Assembly: GCF_003945595.2 (NCBI RefSeq)
Contig: NW_024104998.1
Location: 823,224-887,223, forward strand
DNA: 64,000 nt
Direction: 5' to 3'
DNA from: Pipra filicauda
Taxonomy: Eukaryota; Chordata; Aves; Passeriformes; Pipridae
Part shown: piece by piece, positions 53,329 through 62,130 of the stretch
Numbering within the stretch: the stretch's first letter is position 1
Layout of the letters: each line of letters starts with the position of its first letter
Position numbers and translations under genes: made by a program
The notes under the pieces: model-generated
The model's input: only the letters and a program-made list of their open reading frames with translations
What the model was told of the DNA's origin: nothing
Databases searched by the model: none

Positions 53329-53467
53329 GTGATCTAAACAGTGAGGAGATGAATGATATTATCTATATGAGCTGGACCTCTTCAAAAAACTCTCAGGATT
53401 TTGACCTGAAGAATCAAGTGCATTTTGATGCATTTTTCCCTCTGAACTTCATCCGCTTCCATAGAAG
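53329..53467 (+). CDS. Candidate internal exon (139 nt) with GC donor, gene unrecognised
   Basis: A moderate acceptor (cttttattaaag) precedes 53329. The 3' border AAG|gcaagt is the classic context for the rare GC-AG class of introns. If two bases complete a split Gly codon from the previous candidate, 45 further codons are open: DLNSEEMNDIIYMSWTSSKN at the start and FDAFFPLNFIRFHRR at the end. The mix of acidic, aromatic and basic residues looks like folded protein. The frame stops nine bases into the proposed intron (TAG). The phase match with the two earlier candidates is the main support. No family is recognised, and an unrelated open stretch is possible. Confidence 0.35.
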
Positions 53468-54241
53468 GCAAGTGCTGTAGTATGAGTATTGTCTACAGAG
53501 ATACTCCATTCTAATGGGAAATTCATTAGCATTAAAATGTTTTATGCAGCATTAAAATGTATTATAATATCAGATAGGCTCATCGTTTAAAAGCAAGAAT
53601 TCTTGTAGAACTTTTTCATGAGAATCTATAGGATTTACCTTTTTTATTGGTCTTTTTAAATGCTTATGAATGAGTCTGTTTTGGCCAGAAAAAGAAACTG
53701 CTGCAAGGTTTTATGTTTTAGTCATTTAGAAAAGTAAAAAAAATATAATATGGTAATAGATAACTTTTAAGAGTAAGAATTTTTTTAGGGCATTCATAGC
53801 ACTCATTGCTACAGTTTAGACCAACTAGTAACATAAATTTCTGAAGTTCAAGACCAATCATTTACTAGATATCATGGCTTTCATTTAGATCTCTGTGATT
53901 GGTGTTGCTGGTACTCTTTAAACTTTCTTAGTATTTTATGGACTGTGGGGAACAGGAAAGTAACATAGCTGACAAAATCATCCATGGACAAAGGCTCACC
54001 CCAATAAGTTTCAGGTCTTTCATATTTTACACACATCTAGTTATCTTTTTTTCTGTGTGTAAAAGAAACAGACTTTTGTCTTAGTTCCAGAGTTAGACAT
54101 TAATCTTAACTCTATTTGTTTTAAAAAGGACCAGATTTCACTTTTGGAAATGTCAAATTAAAATAGTATGTTAATCACTAGATTGAGCCCACCAACAAAG
54201 AAGTTAATTCACTTTCCCCTTATATATAGTAGGCTCAAAAA

Positions 54242-54324
54242 AGAATAGAATAGAATAGAATAGAATAGAATAGAATAGAAGACAAGACAAGACAAGACAA
54301 GACAAGACAAGACAAGACAAGACA
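54242..54324. repeat. Compound pentanucleotide microsatellite (AGAAT)n(GACAA)n
   Basis: About 7.8 copies of AGAAT (54242-54280) switch without a spacer to eight copies of GACAA (54281-54320), followed by decayed units (gacag, tacaa). It lies just upstream of the CR1 cluster. Confidence 0.97.
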
Positions 54325-54394
54325 GTACAATACAACAGATATCTGTTAGAAAAACATGCTTTAAATATATTTAAATTTATTTTAAACTACTTTC

Positions 54395-56175
54395 TGTTGA
54401 TAATTTTAAGGGGATACAACTTCAGAAGAGTAAATCTCCAACTTGTTAAGAATTGGTGGATAAGATCCCCTGGAAAACTCTCCTTAGGGACAGAGGAGCT
54501 GACCAGAGCTGGCAACACTGTAAGACCACTTGAGGAAAGAGTCTTCATCACAGTTTGTAGGAAATCAAACAAGGAAGGGCAGAAATCATCACAGCTGAGC
54601 AAGGATTTGCTCCTCATACAGAGAAGCAAAAAGGAAATGCACAGCCGGTGGAAGCAGGGACATGTAGCTTGGGAAAAGTGCAGGGATAGAGTAAGGATGG
54701 GATACAGTAAGGATGTGTAGGGATGAGATCAGGAAAGCTGAGGCACAGATGAAACACAACTTTACAAGGGATGTGAAAAATAACAAGAAGGGATTCTATA
54801 AACACACAGATTAGAAAGTAAAGGGAGTGTAAACCCTCACCCCCCAAGCCCGATAAATGAGAAAGAACAGGTGACAAAGGCTATGGAGAAGGCTGAGTTA
54901 TTCAACAAGCTCTTCATCTCAGCCTTCCCTGGCAGTCAGGCTTTCCAGGTCTCTCAAGTCCCTGAAACTCCAAGTGGGGGTAGAATGAGTGAAGTCCCTC
55001 CCACTGTAAGTTTGGGACCTCTTGTTGCTAAGTCACTCTCCATGATATTTGAAAAGTCATGTCAATCAGGCAAAGTCCCTGGTGACTGGAAAAAGGGAAA
55101 AGTTGCTCAGTCAGACAAAGTCTCTGGTGCTGGTAAAAGGGAAAAGACCCTCACATCTGTGCCTGGAAAGATCATGGAGCAGAACCTTCTAGAAGATATG
55201 CTAAGCTACATGTAAGACAAGGAGGTGATCCAAGGCAGCCAGCATGGCTTTACTAAGGGTAAATCATGCCTGACCAGTCAGGTGCCTTTCTAATGGTGGA
55301 GTTTTTGCAAGAGTAGACAAGGAAAGACTGACTGATGTCATCTACCTAAACAATTACAGAAGGTTTTTGACACAGTCCCACATGATACCCCTATCATCAA
55401 ATTGGAGAGACTTGGGCTGAAGGGTGAATTATTTGGTGGATAAGAAATTGGCTAGATGGAGGCAGCCAGAGAGTTGTGATCAATGGCTCTATGGAGGTCG
55501 GTGAAGAATGGTGTCCTTCAGAGTCCAGTTTTGGGATCAGTTCTCTTTAATATCTTTGTCAATGTATTGATATCGATTTGTTGAATCCTTCCTGAGGAAG
55601 AACATTCATAGAGGTTTATAAGGTTATATGTACATGTTATATAGGTCGAGTCCTCGAGTCCTGGGGACAGTTTTGGGTGCCACAACATATGAAGAATATA
55701 AACCTATTAGAGAGCATCCAAAGGAGGAACATGAGGATAGTGAAGTATCTAGAGGGGAGGCCATATGAGGAGCAGCTGAGGTCACTTGGCTTGTTCAGCC
55801 TGGGGAAGAGGAGGCCGAATGGGGACCACACCATGGTCTGCAGCTTTCTCACAAGGGACAGTGGTGGGGCAGCAGTGATCTCTGCTCTCTGGTGACCAAC
55901 AACAGGCCCCAAGAGAACAGCATGAAGCTCTGTCAGAGTTGGTTTAGGCTGGGTATTAGGAAAAGATTCTTCATCCAGAGGGTGATTGAGCACTGGAACA
56001 GGCTCCCCAGGGAAGTGGTGGTGGCCCCAAGCCTGCCAGAGCTCAAGGAGTGTTTGAACAGTGCTCTTAGGCACATAGTTGGATTCTTGGGGCTGTCCTG
56101 TGCAGGTCCAGGAGTTGGACTTTGATAATCCTTGTGGGTTCCTTCCCAGCGGAGGGAGATTCTATGATTCTGTGT
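54395..56175 (+). mobile_element. CR1 LINE, long copy with internal deletion
   Basis: This copy reaches further 5' than the others. 54397-54720 encodes the linker between endonuclease and reverse transcriptase (RGYNFRR near the start, SKKEMHSRWKQGHVAWEKCR later), then NNKKGFY-type sequence around 54775. Next come pieces of RT (QHGFTKGKSCLT, AFDTV-like around 55360, and a degenerate [16 protein letters not shown] block at about 55525). After about 55560 the FADD region and the following part are missing, and the sequence jumps to the C-terminal region (RPYEEQLRSLGLFSLGKRR, 55760 onward). The tail attctatgattctgtg ends at about 56174. Frameshifts, stops and a small duplication make it dead. Its codon pattern is more decayed than the 57.2-58.7 kb copy. 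Confidence 0.9.
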
Positions 56176-56184
56176 TTCTAAAAA

Positions 56185-56908
56185 GTCATTGAAAGAAGTC
56201 CTGGAGAGAACGACTTGATGATTCTTGAGGATGAAAGGCTGAACATGAGCTGTGCTGGCACAGCACACACATGTGTGCTGGCAGCCCAGGTGGGCAGCTA
56301 GATCCGGGAATACATCAAAAGCGACATGACCAGCATGTTGAGGGAGGTAATTCTGCCCCTCTACTCTTCTCTGGTGAGTCCTCACCTGGAGCATTGCATC
56401 CAGTTCTGGGTTCCTCAACACAAGGAAGTCTTGGACTTGTTGGAGTGAGTGCAGGTGAGGCCACAGAGATTAGCAGGAGGGTAGAGCACCTGTCCTATGA
56501 AGACAGAGAGAGCAGGGGTTATTCACTCTGGAGAAGAGAAGGCTCTGGGGAGATGTCCTTATGGGCTTCCAGTAATTAAAGGGGACTTATAACAAAGAGG
56601 GAGAGCAACTTTTTACACAGACAAGCAGTTATTTTAGTTTAAAAACTTATCCTTTTGGCCTATAAGAGATATTTAGATGAGATAATCACAAACAAATTCT
56701 TTAATCAGAGGGTGGTGAAGCACTGGAACAGATTGCCCCAGGACAATGTGAATGCCCCATCCCTGGAAGTGTTCAGGGCAAGTCTGGATTGGTGCCTTAA
56801 GCAACCTGATCTGGGGGGTGGCATATTTACTCATAATAAAGGGTTGGAACTAGATGATCTTTAAGGTCCCTTTCAACACAAAACATCTTATGATTCCATG
56901 ATTCCACA
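56185..56908 (+). mobile_element. CR1 LINE, 3' fragment
   Basis: It starts almost directly after the previous copy's tail. Recognisable ORF2 C-terminal pieces (LNMS around 56240, [23 protein letters not shown] at about 56345-56408) are followed by 'gtggtgaagcactggaacag', 'gttggaactagatgatctttaaggtcccttt' and a decayed tail (cttatgattccatgattcc). Several frameshifts occur. The short distance to the neighbour suggests insertion into or next to the older tail. Confidence 0.85.
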
Positions 56909-57215
56909 GAATGATGAAAAGTGCCCACAATAACTGTAAACAAGATTGGTTAAAAATGAGAGGTCAATCATAAATATAATTTTTACATTTGAAAAAAAAA
57001 ATAAAGGTGATGAAACCCAAACAAAACAAGACATTGATTTGAGCCCCGGCATATAAATTCCAATGAGAAATACTCAGAAAAACCTTTGATTTTCACTTTA
57101 AGAGATATACTAGACCAATGCATTTTACACTTTAAACATGTTGGATTTAACTGTTGGAAATATTATTTCATAGTCACTAAAACTGATACTAGCAGTTTAA
57201 CTAAGTTGCTTGGTT
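56909..57215. other. Spacer between CR1 copies
   Basis: AT-rich non-repetitive DNA with an A run at about 56991-57001. No feature seen. Confidence 0.5.
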
Positions 57216-58651
57216 GAGTATCATCCCAGGGTGATGAGGGAGCTGGCAGAAGAGCTTGCCAAACCGCTCTCCATCATCTTCTAACAGTCCTGGCTCTCTG
57301 GGAAGGTCCCAGATGATTGGAGGTTGGCGAATGTCACCCCAATCCACAAAAAAGGCTGCAAGCAGGACCCTGGCAACTACAGGCCTGTCAGCCTGACCTC
57401 GGTGCCTGGCAGGGTTATGGAGCAGATCATCCTGAGTGCAATCACACAGCACCTTCAGGATGGACAAGGGATCAGACCCAGCCAGCACGGGTTTAGGAGG
57501 GGCAGGTCCTGTCTGACCAACTTGATCTCTTTTTACGATCAGGTGACCCACCTGGTGGATGAGGGGAAGGTTGTGGATGTGGTCAATCTGGACTTCAGCA
57601 AGGCCTTTGACACCGTCTCCCATAATATACTCCTGGAAAAGCTGGTAGCCCATGGCTTGGACAAGTGTATCCTCTCCTGGATTAGGAGCTGGCTGGAGGG
57701 TCGGGCCCAGAGAGTGCTGGTGAATGGAGCTGCATCCAGCTGGCAGCCGGTCACCAGTGGTGTCCCCAGGGGTCTGTGTTGGGTCCAGTCCTGTTTAACA
57801 TCTTTATTGATGATTTAGATGAGGGGATTGAGTCCATCATCAGCAAATTTGCTGATGACACCAAATTGGGAGGGAGTGTCGACCTGCTGGAAGGCAGGAG
57901 GGCTCTGCAGAGGGATCTGGATAGACTTGAGAGATGGGCTGATTCCAATGGGATGAAGTTCAATAAAGCCAAGTGCCGGGTCCTGCACTTTGGCCACAAC
58001 AACCCCATGCAGAGCTACAGGCTGGGCACAGAGTGGCTGGAAAGCAGCCAGGCAGAAAGGGACCTGGGGGTACTAATTGACAGGAAGCTCAACATGAGCC
58101 AACAGTGTGCCCAGGTGGCCAAGAAGGCCAATGGGATCTTGTCCTGTATCAAAAATAGCATGGCCAGCAGGAGCAGGGAAGTGATCCTTCCCCTGTACTC
58201 TGCGTTGGTGAGGCCACACCTTGAGTATTGTGTTCAGTTCTGGGCCCCTCAGTTCAGAAAGGATATTGAGGTGCTGGAGCGGGTCCAGAGAAGAGCAACG
58301 AGGCTGGTGAAGGGACTTGAGCATAAGTCCTATGGGGAGAGGCTGAGGGAGCTGGGGTTGTTTAGCCTGGAGAAGAGGAGGCTCAGAGGTGACCTCATCA
58401 CCGTCTATAACTACCTGAAGGGAAGTTCTAGCCAGGTGGGGGTTGGTCTCTTCTCTCAGGCACTCAGCAATAGGACAGGGGGGCACGGGCTTAAGCTCTG
58501 CCAGGGGAAATTTAAGTTGGATATCAGGAGAAAATTCTTTACAGAGAGAGTAATCAGGCATTGGAATGGGCTGCCCAGAGAGGTGGTGGATTCACTATCC
58601 CTGGAGATTTTTAAACGCAGATTGGACGTGGCACTGAGTGCCATGATCTAG
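57216..58651 (+). pseudogene. CR1 ORF2 fragment (reverse transcriptase), disabled
   Basis: ORF2 of CR1 normally encodes endonuclease plus reverse transcriptase, which copies the element into the genome from a nicked target. Only the RT and C-terminal part remain. Motifs in order are HPRVMRELAEELAKPL (57222 onward), NYRPVSLTSVPGR, QHGFRRGRSCLT, DFSKAFDTV (57591 onward, catalytic Asp), GVPRG, then in another frame [13 protein letters not shown] and FADD (57848-57859, catalytic Asp pair), and near the end [19 protein letters not shown] and [14 protein letters not shown]. It ends with TAG after SAMI. Two lesions are visible. A TAA at 57282-57284 sits where the family has Gln, and one G is missing from the G run near 57769-57772, which shifts the frame before LGPVL. 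The 5' part, including the endonuclease, is absent. It cannot be autonomous. Confidence 0.93.
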
Positions 58652-58740
58652 TAAATGGACTGGATTTGGACCAAGGGTTGGACTCGATGATCTCGGAGGT
58701 CTTTTCCAACCCAATCGATTCTATGATTCTATGATTCTAT
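57216..58740 (+). mobile_element. CR1 LINE, best-preserved copy, 5'-truncated
   Basis: A 1.5-kb 3' portion of CR1 containing most of the reverse-transcriptase region, a short 3' UTR (ggactcgatgatctcggagg) and the tail 'gattctatgattctatgattctat' at about 58717-58740. Its GC content is much higher than the surrounding DNA, typical of a young insertion not yet drifted to local composition. A 20-bp palindrome abuts the tail. No clear target duplication is seen. Confidence 0.95.
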
Positions 58741-58741
58741 C

Positions 58742-58761
58742 ATGCACTCCATGGAGTGCAT
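58742..58761. repeat. 20-bp perfect palindrome at CR1 3' border
   Basis: ATGCACTCCA is followed directly by TGGAGTGCAT, one base after the last unit of the CR1 tail. It is not part of the CR1 consensus as I know it. Confidence 0.6.
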
Positions 58762-60628
58762 ATGTAAAGCCCTATAACCTGAAGAATATACAGTGAAAAG
58801 CTCCATCCTGAAGTAAAAATACACTGGTCCCCATAAATAGATGCCATCTGCTTCAAGATTTTGTTTCAAGGATGCAAATAATGTGAATTGTTGCAATCAA
58901 ATGGGTCATAAATAAAGAAAATTATATTTAATAATTATGTTTTGCACTTTGGAACGTTTTGTCTTAGTAGTCAGACTGCATAAAACTGTAAAACTTTGAT
59001 TCTCAGAAATTGACGTTAGAACCAGAAATTTTGTGTTCTTGTCCCATTTTCCAGTTATTGGAAGAAAAAATAAAAGCTAATTTTATTTCATAATTGTCAC
59101 TGTACGCAAAGAAGGGAATTTTTAAGTGGAATCTATTACATGCAGTTGAAAATACTGAAAAATTAAACTCAAAACCTCCTACAACACCTATCAAGATTTC
59201 AGCTGGATATTTCAGTGCAGTCTCAACAAGCCAAAGAATGAGAATCTGGATGAAGCCTCTTGTTATCTCTATGTGTCAAGCAGTTCATTTTTTAGTTCCC
59301 AAATACAGCTTCAAAAAGGTCTTCCTTGTCATAGATAAACTCAGACAATAATAAAGGCCTGTATTTTTGCTTTATTTGTTGCAATATCATTCGATAGCCT
59401 GCGATTCTTCATTTCTTTCTTCATAACTTTCTGAAGCTTCTTCCAAGTCTCTGCCTGACTCCATGCAAGATTTGAAAGGTATGATGAGATAAAACACATG
59501 CATAGGCTGTCAGCTAGGTGGGACCACCATCCACCCATTCAAATAGCACCCAGCTGTTTACAGTGATTATCATTCATCAGGAGGTAATCTTTCATGATAG
59601 AATATTGCTCATTGTACCTGCCATAACATATACCAGCACTGTGCTGTTCTAACAGGACACCTGCTCTTGTTACAGTATAGAAAGTAGCATGTTTTCAAAT
59701 GGAAGGAAAGTTGTTGGATAAGATTTTTTTTTAAATAACAGGTCTTTTCTTTTGGAAAATAATAGGCCTCATAAAAGTGCTTGTAAAACAATTAATAATC
59801 ACTTTTTCAGTTTTTCACTGGAGTGTATTTTGCACAGCTTCATCTTGCATGTTCTCCATAAATAAGATTTTCCATTAAAACTGCATCATGCATTCCTTTG
59901 ATTTTTTTGCTGGTAGATTCTGCCTATGCTTTTGTCAAAGGCTATATGGAATGGGCAATAAAAGACACAGAAAACAAAACAAAATAAAGCAATCAGTAAA
60001 ATTTATCTTTTTCATATCGCACATAATGAACATGACTATTGCAGAAAGTTCCAGCTGATTTAGTTGATCCTGTTTAATACTGATGCCACAAAACCATTGT
60101 TAAACCCTCATGTGTCACATTTAAAATGATTTATTATTTCCTAAATTTCTTTAATTCAATATATAAATTTCCCTTGTTACTCTGTTACTCTAACAATTTC
60201 TTCATAATTTTCTTGCTGTGATGCTGAACATTTTAAGCACTCTAAAGATTTCCAATAAGAGTTGACAAAAAATGTACAGAATTTTTAAATATACTGATAA
60301 AATTAATTACAAATATATAGGAACATTGCAGCATTGGACCAAATTAGAAAATTCTATTTAAGTACTAATTCAATTTAAGTACTAAGAAATTTTGAGATCA
60401 GCACTACTGGACACTGAAATAAAAGCTGACTATTTACCTGAGATACACATTTAATATTTCAAATTTTTTGGATGTTCTCCAAGAAATTGCCATCTGATTA
60501 GGACAAATTACTTTCCCCCCATGGCTCCAAAATACACTGTTTTTTCTTGAGAAGGCTCTGTTTATACTTCTGTGTTGAACATTTCATAACTCATTATTGT
60601 GGTTTTTATGCTGTTGTGCAGTATACAC
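58762..60628. other. Gene-free AT-rich stretch
   Basis: No supported gene or named repeat. Confidence 0.5.
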
Positions 60629-61195
60629 AGAATTACACAATATGCTGAGTTGAAAAGGACCCACAAGGATCATCAAATCCAGCTCCTGGCTCTGCACAGG
60701 ATCATCTCCAAGAGTCACACCATGTGCCTGAGAGCATTGTCCAAATGCTTCTTGAACTCTCTCAGGCTTGGTGCTGTGATCACTTCCCCAGGGAGCCTGT
60801 TCCAGTACCCAATCACCCTCTGGAGGAAGAATCTTTTTCTAATATCCAACCTAAACCTCCCCTGTCACAACTTCAGGCCATTCCCCCAGGTCCTGTCACT
60901 GGTCACCAGAGAGAAGAGATTAGTGCCTGCCCCTCCTCTTCCCCTCAGTAGGAAGTTGCAGACATCATCACAGTTTACAACTTCCTTGTGAGAAGAGGTG
61001 GGGCATGCTTTCATTGCTTAATAAGGAAAAAATATGCAAGACTAATGTTCATCCCTCAGCCTGGACTGATCCTGGGGATTGCCCCGAGCCAGATGCAGTA
61101 CCTTGCACTTGGACTAGTTGAACTTCATGAGGTTCTCGTGGGCCCACTTCTTGACCTTGTCTAGGTCCCTCTGAATGGCATCCCATTCTTCAGGG
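60629..61195 (-). mobile_element. CR1 LINE, antisense, with internal loss
   Basis: 60629-61000 is the reverse complement of the CR1 3' end and ORF2 C-terminus. It starts at the tail side (cacagaattacacaatatgc), followed by 'gacccacaaggatcatc' and 'gggagcctgttccagtaccc', then 'gtcctgtcactggtcacc'. 61050-61195 matches the antisense of a more upstream ORF2 part (on the minus strand RDLD..., WAHENLMKF, CKVLHLA). The sequence that should lie between them is mostly missing. Stops throughout. Confidence 0.88.
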
Positions 61196-61661
61196 GGGAA
61201 ATATTGTAAATTGTATTGAAAAATTGATAAGTGATTCTAAATCTGGAAAGATTTAATTCTGTTACTGAGACCTAAAAATAAGAGTGACATGTGAAAGTAA
61301 GGTAGGAAGAAAAAGAACTTACAAGTTTTACATTTTTCTAGTTATTTTTCTTCCACTTATTGCCAAATTCCTAATTCGATGATGGAGAGTTTCTCATAGA
61401 AAATGTATTTATGTAATAAAAGAGTTGATGCTCTTTCATAATAAGCCTTTTCTTTTCTTGTAAAAGATCATCACTGTGAAAAGTCATTGCTGAATGTGCA
61501 TGTACTGTTTGTCATCCATTAGTTTATCTATTGTCTAGTCCTGTAAATTCAAACAAGATAAAAAAAAAAAGCAAACCAAATATGTCAGACAAAAATATGT
61601 CAACTGTACTTATTTCCCATGTACCAGAGTTTTTTTGTCCTTCTAAAATGTGCTTCCTAGT
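61196..61661. other. Spacer between CR1 copies
   Basis: AT-rich DNA with an A run near 61560-61570. No feature seen. Confidence 0.5.
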
Positions 61662-61821
61662 TCATAGATTCACAGAATCCATATCAGAATATGCTGATAT
61701 GGAAAGGACCCACCAGGATCCTCAAGTCCAACTCCCAGCCCTGCATGGGACACCCTTAGAATCTACACCACGTGCCTGTTCCATTGTCCAACCACCCTTT
61801 GGGTGAAGAACGTCTTCATAG
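61662..61821 (-). mobile_element. CR1 3' end, antisense (left arm of nested pair)
   Basis: 'tcatagattcacagaatcc', 'ggaaaggacccaccaggatc' and 'caaccaccctttgggtgaagaa' are the reverse complement of a CR1 3' end. It is probably continuous in origin with the antisense piece at 61984-62130. Confidence 0.85.
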
Positions 61822-61983
61822 CACAGCACTGAGCCTGTCCAAGTTGAAGAAATATTTGGATGATACTCTCAGGCACATAGTGTGACTCTCGGGATGGTCC
61901 CTGCAGGGTCAGGAGTTGGATTTGGTGATCCTTGTGGGTCCCTTCCAACTCAGCATATTATATGATTCCGTGATTCTGTGATT
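61822..61983 (+). mobile_element. CR1 3' end, sense (insert or right arm)
   Basis: 'ggatgatactctcaggcaca', 'gatccttgtgggtcccttcc' and the tail 'tatgattccgtgattctgtg' are a CR1 3' end of about 160 nt on the plus strand. It splits two antisense CR1 pieces and forms a long inverted repeat with the left one. Confidence 0.85.
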
Positions 61984-62130
61984 TCCATCAACGAGGACCC
62001 CCAGGCTCCTTTCCACAGATCTTCTCTCCAGCCTCTAATTTCCTGGTCTGTACACACAGTCAGGGTTGCCCCTTCCCAGGTGCAGAATCTGATACTTGTC
62101 CTTGTTAATACAGTTTCTTTCTGAAATTCA
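61984..62130 (-). mobile_element. CR1 ORF2 fragment, antisense
   Basis: 'aacgaggacccccaggctcc' and 'ggttgccccttcccaggtgcag' are the reverse complement of the CR1 ORF2 region just downstream of FADD. Decayed after about 62130. Confidence 0.75.

Noticed and set aside
54242..54324. CRISPR-like array
   Set aside because: Units are five bases without spacers. It is a microsatellite in eukaryotic DNA.
55637..56421. Long minus-strand open frames over the CR1 copies
   Set aside because: They are the antisense of CR1 ORF2 and 3' UTR, not independent genes.
58073..58561. 162-codon minus-strand open frame
   Set aside because: Shadow of the CR1 reverse-transcriptase frame on the plus strand.
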